From assembly GCF_000390185.1 (NCBI RefSeq), contig NZ_AQHR01000022.1, positions 124,001 to 188,000 on the forward strand: a stretch of 64,000 bases of DNA, written 5' to 3'. The DNA is from Lunatimonas lonarensis. GTDB taxonomy: Bacteria > Bacteroidota > Bacteroidia > Cytophagales > Cyclobacteriaceae. Positions 8,354 to 17,561 of this stretch are shown piece after piece. The notes under the pieces are model-generated. The model did not search any database and was not told the DNA's origin. It was given only the letters and a program-made list of their open reading frames with translations. The first letter of the stretch is position 1; each line of letters starts with the position of its first letter. The translations under genes were made by a program, and so were the position numbers.

Positions 8354-10054
8354 ATGGATTTTAGGTGGAAAATCAAGCAAAAAGCAAGTCCCAGCGAGGT
8401 TGAGCACCTCAGTCAAGAAATCAATGTAAATCCTACACTTGCCAACATGCTGGTAAACAGAGGTGTGGTAGATTTCCAAACCGCGAAGGACTTTTTTCGC
8501 CCCGACTTGGACAAGCTCCACGATCCATTCCTCATGAAAGACATGGAACTGGCGGTAGACCGGATTATCCGAGCGATCGAGGAGGAAGAAAAAATTCTCG
8601 TGTACGGCGACTATGACGTAGACGGCACCACTTCTGTTGCTTTGTTTTTTGGTTTCCTGAAGGACTTTTACGACCGGGTAGATTACTATATACCGGACCG
8701 CTATAAGGAAGGGTACGGGATTTCGGAAAAAGGCGTTAGGTTCGCCGCGGAAAATGGCTTCAGCCTGGTCGTTTCGTTGGACTGTGGCATTAAGGCACTG
8801 GACAAAATCGATTTGGCCAATTCGCTGGGGGTAGATTTTATTATTTGTGATCACCACACCCCAGGTGAGCATTTACCAAAGGCTATCGCTATCCTTGACC
8901 CAAAACGGTCAGATTGTCTATACCCCTACAAAGAACTGAGCGGTTGTGGTGTCGGATTTAAGCTAATTCAGGCATTTTCCCAAAAAACAGGCAGGAGTCC
9001 AAGTCATTTATACGGCTATTTAGACCTACTTGCCGTCAGCATAGCCTCTGATATCGTACCCATCACCGGCGAAAACCGAGTCCTCGCTTTTTACGGCCTA
9101 GACCGTATCAACAACAATCCCCGCCCCGGACTGAAAGCACTTATTTTAAAAGGTAAGGTCGAAAAAGACATCAATATTACCGACATTGTGTTTAAGATTG
9201 GCCCTCGTATCAACGCATCAGGACGGATTGAACATGCGAAGGCATCCGTGGAATTATTACTTTCCAAAGATTTGGAGAGTGCCATACGGCGGGCAGAGCT
9301 TGTGGAGGATGTGAATGCTACCCGAAAAAACGTGGACGAAAACATCACTCGGGAAGCACTACAGATGATCGAAGACAGAGAAGCTGTAGGCAGGTACCGG
9401 ACTACTGTATTGTTCAAAGAGGACTGGCATAAAGGCGTCATTGGTATCGTAGCTTCCCGTTGCATTGAAAAATATTACCGCCCCACTATCATCCTGACAG
9501 AATCAAACAACAAAGCCACCGGAAGTGCCCGTTCGGTTTACGACTTTGACATTTACGAGGCGATCCAGGAGTGCAGTGACCTGCTCGATCAGTTTGGAGG
9601 CCACAAGTATGCAGCAGGTCTAACGCTCTCGGTAGGAAATGTGCCCGCCTTTCAGGAGAAATTTGAGCAGGTGGTTAGTACCCGTATCAAAGAAGAACAC
9701 CTAAGACCCACACTGGAGGTTGACGATGAACTGCTACTCGATCAGATCAACTACAAGTTTTTCAATATCCTGAAGCAGATGGCTCCATTTGGTCCAGGAA
9801 ACCCTGAACCCGTCTTCTGCGCAAACCAAGTGTACGCAGACAATGTACGAATACTAAAAGAAAAGCACCTGCGCTTTGAAATCGTCCAAGATGGCCAATT
9901 GACGCGACCCGTTTGCATCGGGTTTGGCTTCGGCAAATACTACGACTTTCTGAATAGTAAAATGAGGTTCAATATCGCCTTCGAGGTACGTGAAAATACC
10001 TTTAGAAACACCAGTACCTTGCAGCTTTACGTAAAAGACATCAAATTTGACTAG
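8354..10054 (+). CDS. recJ: Single-stranded-DNA-specific exonuclease RecJ
   Basis: 566 aa, 5'-3' exonuclease on single-stranded DNA used in recombination and repair (RecF pathway, mismatch repair). The DHH-family motifs are present in order: motif I YGDYDVDGTTS (from residue 84), motif II LDCGIK, motif III CDHHTPG with D166-H167-H168, motif IV DPKRSDC, and the DHHA1 region RVxARSVYDFD-like segment near GSARSVYDFDIYEAI, then FGGHKYAAGLTL. The C-terminal OB-fold (about 460-566) binds ssDNA. A near-consensus -7 element (TAATTTCG, 8342-8349) ends four bases before ATG. lptB starts three bases after the stop, so the two are cotranscribed. Confidence 0.95.
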   Translation: MDFRWKIKQKASPSEVEHLSQEINVNPTLANMLVNRGVVDFQTAKDFFRPDLDKLHDPFLMKDMELAVDRIIRAIEEEEKILVYGDYDVDGTTSVALFFGFLKDFYDRVDYYIPDRYKEGYGISEKGVRFAAENGFSLVVSLDCGIKALDKIDLANSLGVDFIICDHHTPGEHLPKAIAILDPKRSDCLYPYKELSGCGVGFKLIQAFSQKTGRSPSHLYGYLDLLAVSIASDIVPITGENRVLAFYGLDRINNNPRPGLKALILKGKVEKDINITDIVFKIGPRINASGRIEHAKASVELLLSKDLESAIRRAELVEDVNATRKNVDENITREALQMIEDREAVGRYRTTVLFKEDWHKGVIGIVASRCIEKYYRPTIILTESNNKATGSARSVYDFDIYEAIQECSDLLDQFGGHKYAAGLTLSVGNVPAFQEKFEQVVSTRIKEEHLRPTLEVDDELLLDQINYKFFNILKQMAPFGPGNPEPVFCANQVYADNVRILKEKHLRFEIVQDGQLTRPVCIGFGFGKYYDFLNSKMRFNIAFEVRENTFRNTSTLQLYVKDIKFD

Positions 10055-10057
10055 CCC

Positions 10058-10789
10058 ATGATATTGAAAGCCGAACATCTCATCAAGGTATATAAGGGCA
10101 GAAAAGTGGTTAACGATATTTCTGTAAAAGTAGAACAGGGAGAAATCGTCGGGTTACTAGGCCCGAACGGTGCCGGCAAAACTACTTCCTTTTATATGAT
10201 TGTCGGATTGATCAAGCCCAACGGGGGGAAAGTTTTCCTCGACCAAGCCGATATAACCCCACTTCCCATGTACCGAAGGGCAAAGCTCGGAATCGGCTAC
10301 CTGGCTCAAGAAGCCTCCGTATTTAGAAAGCTTTCTGTCGAAGAAAACATACTTGCCGTACTGGAGATGACCAAGATCCCCAAAAAGGAGCAGAAAGAAA
10401 AAGTCGAAAGTCTTCTGGAGGAATTCAGCCTTACCCACGTCCGGAAAAACCTCGGAATGGTTCTTTCTGGGGGCGAACGCCGCCGTACCGAAATAGCCCG
10501 TGCACTCGCCGTGGATCCAAAATTTGTGCTTCTTGACGAACCCTTTGCAGGAGTGGATCCCATTGCCGTAGAAGAAATCCAATCCATCGTTGCCAAGCTG
10601 AAAAACAAAAATATCGGTATACTCATAACAGACCACAACGTAAACGAAACTCTCTCAATTACCGATAGGGCCTACCTCATGTATGAAGGAAAACTGCTTA
10701 AATCTGGAACCGCAGAGGAATTGGCAGCAGACGAACAAGTGAGAAAGGTATACCTTGGCAAGCATTTTGAGCTTAAGAGAAAAATCTAA
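10058..10789 (+). CDS. lptB: LPS export ABC transporter ATP-binding protein
   Basis: 243 aa ATPase of the LptB2FG complex that extracts lipopolysaccharide from the inner membrane and pushes it along the Lpt bridge. Walker [10 protein letters not shown] (35-43), Q-loop Q84, signature LSGGE (136-140), Walker B with FVLLDE and catalytic E161, D-loop AGVD and switch H193 are all intact. The segment [15 protein letters not shown] following the Q-loop is typical of LptB. It sits between recJ and a GH3-family gene, with gaps of 3 and 12 bases, so the three are probably one operon. LptF, LptG and LptC are not in the window. Confidence 0.94.
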   Translation: MILKAEHLIKVYKGRKVVNDISVKVEQGEIVGLLGPNGAGKTTSFYMIVGLIKPNGGKVFLDQADITPLPMYRRAKLGIGYLAQEASVFRKLSVEENILAVLEMTKIPKKEQKEKVESLLEEFSLTHVRKNLGMVLSGGERRRTEIARALAVDPKFVLLDEPFAGVDPIAVEEIQSIVAKLKNKNIGILITDHNVNETLSITDRAYLMYEGKLLKSGTAEELAADEQVRKVYLGKHFELKRKI

Positions 10790-10801
10790 TCCCTAAGAAC
10801 T

Positions 10802-12319
10802 ATGGAAGTGATAAATTCACTGATGACTTGGATTTTGAAACACCGCATCCGCCAGATCGAGCGGTTCAAAAACAATCCTTTCGAAGTCCAGGACGAAATT
10901 CTCCTAAAGCTCATCAATACAGCCAAAAAGACGCAGTTCGGAAAACGACACGGCTTTAGCCATATTTCCTGCTACGAGGACTTTGCCCGTCAGGTTCCTA
11001 CACACGACTACGAAGCCATAAAACCCTTTATCGAGCGAACGATGAAAGGTGAACAGAACGTTCTGTGGCCAACCGAGGTCACCTGGTTCAGCAAATCCTC
11101 CGGTACCACCTCCTCCCGGAGTAAATTCATTCCAGTCACCGAGGAATCGCTGGAAGAATGCCATTACAAAGGTGGCAAAGACATGCTCTCCCTGTACATC
11201 AACAACTACCCGGACACCAAACTTTTCACCGGAAAGAGCCTGTCTATCGGAGGAAGCCATCAGATCAACCACTTGGACGCGAACAAAAACAGCAAATACG
11301 GGGATATCTCTGCGGTGATCATGCAAAACCTCCCCCTTTGGGCACAATTGGCACGTACACCAAGCCTCGAAACCGCACTTATGGATGAATGGGAGGCCAA
11401 GATTCAAAAGATGGCAGAGGAAACGATCAGGGAAAACGTGACAAGCCTAACCGGGGTACCCACTTGGACACTGGTGCTACTCCAGCGGGTATTGGAAATG
11501 ACCGGCAAGAAAAACATTTCCGAAGTATGGCCAAATCTGGAAGTTTTCTTTCATGGAGCGGTAGCATTTGGGCCGTATAGGAATATCTTCAAGGCATTGA
11601 TCCCTTCTGCTGGCATGCGGTACATGGAAACCTATAACGCATCTGAAGGCTTCTTTGGCATACAGGACCAAAAAAATTCCGACGAACTGTTACTAATGTT
11701 GGACTACGGTGTGTTTTACGAATTCATCCCCATGGATGAATGGGAAAAGGAGACCCCCCACATCATCCCGCTTGAGGCGGTCGAAAAAGACAAAAACTAT
11801 GCGCTCCTCATCAGCACCAATGGTGGCTTGTGGAGGTATAACATTGGCGATACGGTCAAATTCACGTCGACACACCCCTATCGCATCAAGATCTCCGGGC
11901 GTACCAAGCATTTTATCAATGCTTTTGGTGAAGAGGTCATCGTTGAAAACGCCGAGCGCGCCATTGAACTGGCCTGCGAGGCCACGGGCGCCAGTCTTAC
12001 CAACTTTACCGCCGCTCCCATCTACTTTGAAGAACACAAAAATAAGGGTGCACACGAATGGGTGATCGAATTCTCGAAATATCCCTCCGATGAAGCGTCC
12101 TTTAAAGACCTATTGGACAGATACCTCCGTGAAATCAATTCGGATTACGATGCCAAACGTTACCATGACATGGTTCTCCAAATGCCAATAGTCCACTTTG
12201 CCCCCACAGGAACATTTGAGAATTGGCTAAAATCACGTGGCAAACTTGGCGGACAAAACAAAGTTCCCCGCCTCTCCAACAACCGAGATTATATCGACGA
12301 AATCCTTAAATGGATATAA
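10802..12319 (+). CDS. GH3 auxin-responsive promoter family protein
   Basis: 505 aa member of the GH3 superfamily, ANL-type adenylating enzymes. In plants these join amino acids to jasmonate or auxin; in bacteria the substrates are mostly unknown. The ATP-binding P-loop-like SSGTTSSRSKFIPVTEES (about residues 100-117) is clear, as are the YNASEGFFG segment near 280 and the GGLWRYNIGDTVKFT region (about 340), followed by KISGRTKHFINAFGEEV, which begins the C-terminal cap. It is the third gene after recJ and lptB and is followed at once by the DnaA-box region. Acyl-amido synthetase activity is inferred from the fold; the substrate is not predictable. Confidence 0.88.
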   Translation: MEVINSLMTWILKHRIRQIERFKNNPFEVQDEILLKLINTAKKTQFGKRHGFSHISCYEDFARQVPTHDYEAIKPFIERTMKGEQNVLWPTEVTWFSKSSGTTSSRSKFIPVTEESLEECHYKGGKDMLSLYINNYPDTKLFTGKSLSIGGSHQINHLDANKNSKYGDISAVIMQNLPLWAQLARTPSLETALMDEWEAKIQKMAEETIRENVTSLTGVPTWTLVLLQRVLEMTGKKNISEVWPNLEVFFHGAVAFGPYRNIFKALIPSAGMRYMETYNASEGFFGIQDQKNSDELLLMLDYGVFYEFIPMDEWEKETPHIIPLEAVEKDKNYALLISTNGGLWRYNIGDTVKFTSTHPYRIKISGRTKHFINAFGEEVIVENAERAIELACEATGASLTNFTAAPIYFEEHKNKGAHEWVIEFSKYPSDEASFKDLLDRYLREINSDYDAKRYHDMVLQMPIVHFAPTGTFENWLKSRGKLGGQNKVPRLSNNRDYIDEILKWI

Positions 12320-12824
12320 TACCATTTTAGGAAATTTTGACCATTAGCCGCGGAATAAAAAGCAAGGGGCGGTAACAAATTAAGCCAAAAAATTCTATCG
12401 AATCGAAGACCAATTTCCGAAAAAAGTAGCCCCCATGGCCTCCAAATCGGCATTGAAAAAAACAAGCTTTTTTATCCACATTTATCCACATTTATCCACA
12501 TAACATTGAGGTAATGTGTTAATTATTTGTTTTTCAATAGGTTATGATCTTATTTGAAAAATCCAATCTGTGGATAACCACTTGGGATTGAGAAGCTAAA
12601 CATTTTCGGGACGTAAAAAAACGGATTTTAACCGCTTTTAATTGCCGTTTACGCACACAAAAAAGACTCTTGAACCGAAAAGCATTTTTTTGCCGTTTCT
12701 CCTACACTTATCTGACCTCAAAATCATTCCAAGCATACACGAACCATTCACTGTATAAAGCCAACAGATTGCGTGGAGACAATGGATCACATTGCGTAAT
12801 AACCAAATCAGTTTGAAACCAACC
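12320..12824. other. Candidate chromosomal replication origin (oriC) region
   Basis: A 505-base stretch with no credible gene between the GH3-family gene and mazG. It contains four perfect DnaA boxes, three of them tandem, next to an AT-rich segment (about 12501-12560, including TAATTATTTG) that could serve as the unwinding element. Gene order does not settle it: dnaA is not nearby, but in many Bacteroidota the origin is not next to dnaA. A rough hand count inside plus-strand genes gave G about equal to C to the left (165 vs 163) and G above C to the right (138 vs 104), which fits a skew change but is a small sample. Against it, most genes on the left point towards this site, head-on to leftward replication. 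Confidence 0.6.
12472..12577. repeat. Cluster of four perfect DnaA boxes
   Basis: TTATCCACA occurs at 12472-12480, 12482-12490 and 12492-12500, exactly 10 bp apart and all on the plus strand, so the three sites lie on one face of the helix. A fourth copy, TGTGGATAA on the opposite strand, is at 12569-12577. All match the high-affinity consensus TTATNCACA without a mismatch. Confidence 0.9.
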
Positions 12825-13640
12825 CTACTCTTCCTTTGCTTGTCTTTTGGCACGCTCCCAATAGACATCCATCTCGGAGAGCGTCATCTCATCCAGTCGT
12901 TTGCCATCCTTAGCTGATTCCCTTTCCAGGTATTGGAATCGCTGTATAAATTTTCGATTGGTGCGTTCAAGCGCTTCTTCGGGATTAATATCAATAAAAC
13001 GGGAATAGTTGATGAGCGAGAACAGCAAGTCACCAAACTCAGCAGTGGCTTCCTCCCGGTCAATCTTCCCATTTTCCGCAGAATGAGCAAGCTTAAACTC
13101 AGCCATCTCCTCCTCCACTTTCGCCCAAACCTGCCTAGGTTCATCCCAGTCAAAACCTACTCCCCGCGCTTTTTCCTGGATACGCATGGCTTTGATAAGC
13201 GCTGGAAGAGACCGGGGCACACCTCCCAATACCGACCGGTTTTTTTGTCCCTTTTCCTGTAGCTTGATCTTTTCCCAATTTTTCTTTACCTCCTCTTCAT
13301 CGACTGCATTTACATCCCCATAAATATGTGGATGCCTTCGGATCAATTTATCGTTCAGACTGTTGATCACATCCGCGATATCAAAATCCTCGGTTTCTGA
13401 GCCGATTCGGGCATAAAAAACGATATGCAGCAAAATATCCCCCAATTCCTTCTTGACCTCGTGCAGGTCTGCATCGAGAATGGCATCGGAAAGCTCAAAG
13501 GTCTCTTCAATCGTCAAATGCCGAAGGCTTTCAAAGGTTTGCTTCTTGTCCCATGGGCACTTCTCACGCAATTCATCCATGATATCCAGTAATCGGCCAA
13601 AGGCCTCCAGCTGGGATTTCCGCTCGGGTTTGCTCGACAT
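12825..13640 (-). CDS. mazG: Nucleoside triphosphate pyrophosphohydrolase MazG
   Basis: 271 aa, with the two tandem all-alpha MazG domains typical of the long form. The enzyme hydrolyses NTPs/dNTPs to monophosphates and pyrophosphate, removing abnormal nucleotides and damping the ppGpp response. Domain 1 (about 8-125) begins CPWDKKQTFESL and has the metal-binding pattern EETFELSDAI...EVKKELGDILLHIVF; domain 2 (about 155-262) has VEEEMAEFKLA...EATAEFGDLLFSLIN. The linker GGVPRSLPALIKAMRIQEKA is diagnostic. It ends at the edge of the DnaA-box region and is divergent from the small membrane protein gene at 13715. Confidence 0.95.
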   Translation of the reverse strand: MSSKPERKSQLEAFGRLLDIMDELREKCPWDKKQTFESLRHLTIEETFELSDAILDADLHEVKKELGDILLHIVFYARIGSETEDFDIADVINSLNDKLIRRHPHIYGDVNAVDEEEVKKNWEKIKLQEKGQKNRSVLGGVPRSLPALIKAMRIQEKARGVGFDWDEPRQVWAKVEEEMAEFKLAHSAENGKIDREEATAEFGDLLFSLINYSRFIDINPEEALERTNRKFIQRFQYLERESAKDGKRLDEMTLSEMDVYWERAKRQAKEE

Positions 13641-13704
13641 AGGTTTTCGGGAAACTATTCAGAAAGTACACACGTTTTGAAAGTAATCCGTAAATTTGTG
13701 GAAA

Positions 13705-13712
13705 TATATTTG
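13705..13712 (+). promoter_or_regulatory. -7 promoter element, leaderless start
   Basis: TATATTTG (TAnnTTTG) ends two bases before the ATG at 13715. A second match, TAAATTTG, is at 13691-13698. Transcription from the nearer element would begin at the start codon itself. Confidence 0.45.
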
Positions 13713-13714
13713 AT

Positions 13715-13945
13715 ATGGCAACTGTATATCTCACGCTAGGCTTTATTGCATTGTTTTTCATCTTGATGTCCGTGAGGCTTATTTTCCTGAAGAATGGAGA
13801 GTTCAAAGGAACCTGCGCCTCCCAGAACCCCTACCTAAATAAGGAAGGGGGCACCTGCGGCTATTGCGGCAAAAAGGTGGAATCAGGAGATGCCTGCGGC
13901 AACCCAGGCAATGAGGTCGACAAAGTGTTGGCCAAATTCAAATAA
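13715..13945 (+). CDS. Small membrane-anchored cysteine-rich protein
   Basis: 76 aa. One N-terminal TM helix (about 4-24), then a short soluble part with five cysteines: CASQNPYLNKEG, CGYCGKKVES and ACGNPG. The CGYCG knuckle and the later ACG look like a small zinc ribbon or an iron-sulfur/disulfide module on a membrane tether. Comparable short proteins occur in Cytophagales, but I know no assigned function. A perfect TAnnTTTG element two bases upstream supports the start and its expression. The gene precedes glmM by 40 bases and may be cotranscribed with it. Confidence 0.65.
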   Translation: MATVYLTLGFIALFFILMSVRLIFLKNGEFKGTCASQNPYLNKEGGTCGYCGKKVESGDACGNPGNEVDKVLAKFK

Positions 13946-13985
13946 CCTGCTTACCTATTTTTAACGGCACTATAAATCAGTTTTT

Positions 13986-15377
13986 GTGGCATTAATCAAA
14001 TCTATTTCCGGGATCAGGGGAACTATTGGCGGCAAAAGTGGAGAAGCACTTACCCCTATTGATATCGTAAAGTTTGCATCCGCATTTGGCTCTTGGGTAA
14101 TTGAGCAATCCAATAATCCAAAGATCGTCATAGGAAGAGATGCGCGGATTTCAGGCCAAATGGTATCCCAACTTATCACGGCGACCTTGCAGGGGCTAGG
14201 GGTGGAAGTGATTGACTTGGGGCTGAGCACCACGCCTACCGTCGAACTGGCAGTTCCCCTTGAAAAGGCTGGCGGAGGAATCATCATAACCGCAAGCCAC
14301 AATCCCATTCAATGGAATGCCCTAAAGCTACTCGGAAATACCGGCGAATTTATCAGTGATGAAGATGGAAAAAAGGTGCTTGCAAAAGCTGAAAACCTTG
14401 ATTTTTCTTTTGCTCCCGTTAAAAAGCTCGGGAGATATACAGCCAAAGAGGATTATCTGGACAAGCATATTGAGCATGTGCTAGGCCTGGATCTGGTAGA
14501 TGTAAAAGCGATCGCCGCAAGGAAATTTAAGGTTGTCGTCGACTGTGTAAACTCCACAGGTGGTATCGTCATTCCGAAACTTCTAAGGGCATTAGGGGTG
14601 ACTGTCGTAGAGGAACTTTTTTGCGAGCCCCACGGGGATTTTCCCCATAATCCCGAACCACTCCCCGAGAATCTCCGGGATATCGCCAAAAAGCTTGAAA
14701 ATGGAAATTTCGACTTGGGGATTGTTGTAGATCCGGATGTAGACCGGCTGGCTTTTTTCTGCGAGGACGGAAGTTTTTTCGGAGAAGAATATACGATAGT
14801 AGCCGTAGCAGACTACGTGCTCTCCCAGACTATAGGGAATACAGTATCCAATCTGAGTTCTTCGCGGGCCCTGAAAGACATCACGCTGCGTCGGGGCGGC
14901 GAATATCACGCCTCTGCCGTAGGCGAGGTAAATGTGGTGCACAAAATGAAAGAAGTGAATGCCATTATTGGCGGGGAAGGAAACGGAGGTGTCATTTATC
15001 CTGCCTCCCACTACGGCCGGGATGCGTTGGTCGGCATAGGTCTATTTCTTACCCATCTCGCTAAATTTGGCAAATCGGCAAGTCGCCTGAGGGCAACCTA
15101 CCCCAATTACTATATCTCCAAAAACAAGATCGAGCTGACTCCAGACATCGATATGGATCGTATCCTAGATGCGATCAAGCTAAAGTATAAAAAGCACCAA
15201 ATCATAGATATAGATGGTGTAAAGATCGAGTTTGAAAAGGAGTGGGTGCACCTTCGTAAATCCAATACAGAGCCCATCATCCGAATCTATTCTGAATCTG
15301 ACAGCCAAGTAACCGCCGAACACCTGGCAAATAAAATCATATTGGATATCAAGGAGGTGATCACATCATCTCTCTAA
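13986..15377 (+). CDS. glmM: Phosphoglucosamine mutase
   Basis: 463 aa alpha-D-phosphohexomutase; converts glucosamine-6-phosphate to glucosamine-1-phosphate for UDP-GlcNAc (peptidoglycan and LPS) synthesis. The GTG start gives MALIKSISGIRGTIGG. The catalytic phosphoserine is S104 in TASHNPIQWNALK; the magnesium loop is DPDVDR (249-254); the sugar-binding GGEGNGG and the phosphate-binding RKSNTEPIIRIY are in place. The QWNALKLL wording after the serine motif is usual for Bacteroidota enzymes annotated as GlmM. Phosphomannomutase or phosphoglucomutase activity cannot be excluded from sequence. A cysteine desulfurase gene follows after 22 bases. Confidence 0.88.
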   Translation: MALIKSISGIRGTIGGKSGEALTPIDIVKFASAFGSWVIEQSNNPKIVIGRDARISGQMVSQLITATLQGLGVEVIDLGLSTTPTVELAVPLEKAGGGIIITASHNPIQWNALKLLGNTGEFISDEDGKKVLAKAENLDFSFAPVKKLGRYTAKEDYLDKHIEHVLGLDLVDVKAIAARKFKVVVDCVNSTGGIVIPKLLRALGVTVVEELFCEPHGDFPHNPEPLPENLRDIAKKLENGNFDLGIVVDPDVDRLAFFCEDGSFFGEEYTIVAVADYVLSQTIGNTVSNLSSSRALKDITLRRGGEYHASAVGEVNVVHKMKEVNAIIGGEGNGGVIYPASHYGRDALVGIGLFLTHLAKFGKSASRLRATYPNYYISKNKIELTPDIDMDRILDAIKLKYKKHQIIDIDGVKIEFEKEWVHLRKSNTEPIIRIYSESDSQVTAEHLANKIILDIKEVITSSL

Positions 15378-15399
15378 CGCCTTTAGCGACCCCATCGCA

Positions 15400-16545
15400 A
15401 TGACAAAAACCACTGCAATCTACTTGGACAATGCAGCTACCACCGCATTGGACGATCGCGTGTTGGAAGCCATGTTGCCCTTCCTGAAAAATCAATTCGG
15501 AAATCCTTCTTCTGTACACAAACAGGGCAGGGAAGCCCGCGTCGCAATCGAAAAGGCCAGAAAGATGGTGGCAGGCCTGCTAAACGCTTCTCCCGGTGAG
15601 ATCGTATTTACCTCCGGCGGAACAGAGGCAGACAACACCGCTATTTTGGGAGCGATCACTTCACTGAATCTCACGCAGGTCATCAGTTCGCCCCTAGAAC
15701 ACCATGCCGTACTTCATGCCGCTGCCGTATATGCAGAACGCCTTCAAATACCATTTACGCTATTGGAGGTCGATCAGCAAGGAAATCTAGACCTGAATCA
15801 ATTGGCAAGGCTATTGGAAAAGCACCCAAAAAGCCTTGTAACCCTTATGGAGGGCAACAATGAGATCGGAAACCTCAACGACCTCCATGCAATCGGAAAC
15901 CTTTGTAAAGAATCGGGAGCCTTTTTTCATTCCGATACCGTTCAGACGGTGGGGCACTACCCCCATAACCTAAAGTCCATTCCCGTTGATGCCATTTCGG
16001 CATCCGCCCACAAGTTTCACGGGCCCAAAGGCGTCGGTTTTCTTTATATCAAAAAAGATCGGAAGATCAGTCCCTTTCTGCACGGCGGATCGCAGGAGCG
16101 AAACATGAGGGGGGGAACTGAAAACGTAGCCGGCATCATCGGACTGGCAAAAGCATTGGAAATCTCCTACCAAGAAATGGACAGCCACGCGGCCCATATC
16201 AAGCAACTGAAATCCCATTTTATCCGACAACTTCAACAACAGATACCGGGTATAGGGTTTAACGGCAGATCCTCCGATCTGAACCAAAGCCTTTACACGG
16301 TGCTAAACGTTAGCTTTCCGCCCTCTGAAAGCAATCAGGGCATGCTATTGTTCAACCTGGATCTTCAAGGAATATCCGCGTCAGGGGGATCAGCCTGTAG
16401 CAGCGGGGCTACGCTAGGATCCCATGTACTACAGGCTTTACGATGCACTGCCGAAAGAGAATCGGTGCGGTTTTCCTTTAGCCGTTTCAATTCCGTGGAA
16501 GAGGTCGATTACACCGTAGCAGCATTAAAGTCACTATATTCCTAA
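15400..16545 (+). CDS. Cysteine desulfurase (IscS/NifS family)
   Basis: 381 aa class V aminotransferase-fold PLP enzyme that takes sulfur from cysteine as an enzyme persulfide for Fe-S clusters or tRNA thiolation. YLDNAATTALD opens the protein, FGNPSSVHKQGREAR follows, the PLP-stacking H101/H102 is in the SSPLEHHAVLH segment, and PLP lysine K205 is in SASAHKFHGPKGVG. The persulfide cysteine is C333 in SGGSACSSGA, a group I (IscS/NifS-like) loop. No IscU or IscA is adjacent, though a NifU-like scaffold lies 42 kb away. It converges with the dehydratase gene, the two overlapping by four bases at their stops. Confidence 0.92.
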   Translation: MTKTTAIYLDNAATTALDDRVLEAMLPFLKNQFGNPSSVHKQGREARVAIEKARKMVAGLLNASPGEIVFTSGGTEADNTAILGAITSLNLTQVISSPLEHHAVLHAAAVYAERLQIPFTLLEVDQQGNLDLNQLARLLEKHPKSLVTLMEGNNEIGNLNDLHAIGNLCKESGAFFHSDTVQTVGHYPHNLKSIPVDAISASAHKFHGPKGVGFLYIKKDRKISPFLHGGSQERNMRGGTENVAGIIGLAKALEISYQEMDSHAAHIKQLKSHFIRQLQQQIPGIGFNGRSSDLNQSLYTVLNVSFPPSESNQGMLLFNLDLQGISASGGSACSSGATLGSHVLQALRCTAERESVRFSFSRFNSVEEVDYTVAALKSLYS

Positions 16546-17498
16546 AAGGGTAATTTGCCCAGGTCTACATTTCCGCCGGAGAGAATAATGCCCACTTTTT
16601 TTCCTTTGAAGGTTTCTGGATTCTTTAGGACCACTGCCAAAGGAACTGCACAACTTGGTTCGATCACTATTTTCATTCGTTCATAGACCAAACGCATCGC
16701 CTCGATGATTTCTGTGTCATTCGCTGTAAGAATATCTGCTACGTAACGGCGTATGATTGCCCAGTTGAGATTACCAAGCGACGTCAACAACCCATCGGCA
16801 ATGGTTTTTGGGTTTGTCATGGGAATCAGGCGATTTGCCTGAAAAGAGCGATAAGCATCGTCTGCGCCTTCCGGTTCCGCCCCGTAGACCTTGCAGGTTG
16901 GCACCAAGTAGTGCGTGGTCAGTGCTGTCCCGCCCAGTAAGCCGCCGCCGCCAACAGGAGCTACCAGGGCATCTAATAAGAGTCCGTCCTCCCATATTTC
17001 GAGCGCACAAGTAGCCTGCCCCTCTATAACATCCAAGTGATCGTAGGGAGGAATAAAAGTAGCTCCAGTGTCCGCGACCACCTCATCCAACGTGCGCTTA
17101 CGTGCCTCAAGGGTAGGTTCACAAAAAATAATCTGACCACCGTAACTTTCCACCGCTTTCTTCTTGATATCCGGAGCCGTAGTTGGCATCACGATATATG
17201 ACTTAATACCGGAGGCACTTGCCGCCCGGGCAAGGGCAGCTGCGTGATTTCCGCTCGAATGGGTGGCGACCCCCCTTTCCATCTGTTCCTTTCCCAGCTT
17301 AAGGACTGCATTTACAGCCCCTCGGGCCTTGAAGGCACCAACTTTCTGGAAGTTTTCGCATTTGAAATAAATCTCACAACCGGCGAGGGTGTTGATCGCA
17401 GTGCTGCTGAGTATGGGCGTACGATGGATCATGGGCTTTATCCGCTCATGGGCTGCCCGAATTTCCAATAGCGTAGGAAGGGTAATATCCGAATTCAT
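16542..17498 (-). CDS. Threonine/serine dehydratase-like PLP enzyme
   Basis: 318 aa, fold type II PLP enzyme without the C-terminal regulatory ACT-like domain, so closest to catabolic threonine dehydratase or serine racemase. K58 in FQKVGAFKARGA is the Schiff-base lysine; SSGNHAAALA (81-90) is the substrate loop; the glycine-rich phosphate loop GGGGLLGG is at about 178. Products are 2-oxobutanoate or pyruvate plus ammonia, through imines that RidA clears. The missing regulatory domain argues against the biosynthetic IlvA. It stands alone on the minus strand. Confidence 0.88.
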   Translation of the reverse strand: MNSDITLPTLLEIRAAHERIKPMIHRTPILSSTAINTLAGCEIYFKCENFQKVGAFKARGAVNAVLKLGKEQMERGVATHSSGNHAAALARAASASGIKSYIVMPTTAPDIKKKAVESYGGQIIFCEPTLEARKRTLDEVVADTGATFIPPYDHLDVIEGQATCALEIWEDGLLLDALVAPVGGGGLLGGTALTTHYLVPTCKVYGAEPEGADDAYRSFQANRLIPMTNPKTIADGLLTSLGNLNWAIIRRYVADILTANDTEIIEAMRLVYERMKIVIEPSCAVPLAVVLKNPETFKGKKVGIILSGGNVDLGKLPF

Positions 17499-17548
17499 AC
17501 AGGTGTGGAGTTAGAGAACCAAAGGTAAGCGATCCGGCGAAAAAATCG

Positions 17549-17556
17549 TATGTTTG
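17549..17556 (+). promoter_or_regulatory. -7 promoter element of dgt
   Basis: TATGTTTG matches TAnnTTTG. It overlaps an in-frame ATG at 17550, which therefore should not be the start; the next ATGs are at 17562 and 17565, five and eight bases past the element. Confidence 0.5.
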
Positions 17557-17561
17557 CCTTT

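Noticed and set aside
12472-12500. Tandem 10-bp repeat considered as a CRISPR or simple satellite
   Set aside because: Units are identical to the DnaA-box consensus, too short for CRISPR repeats and without spacers.
12638-12868. 76-codon minus-strand frame in the DnaA-box region
   Set aside because: Overlaps the end of mazG in another frame, has no family resemblance and is Cys/Trp-rich.
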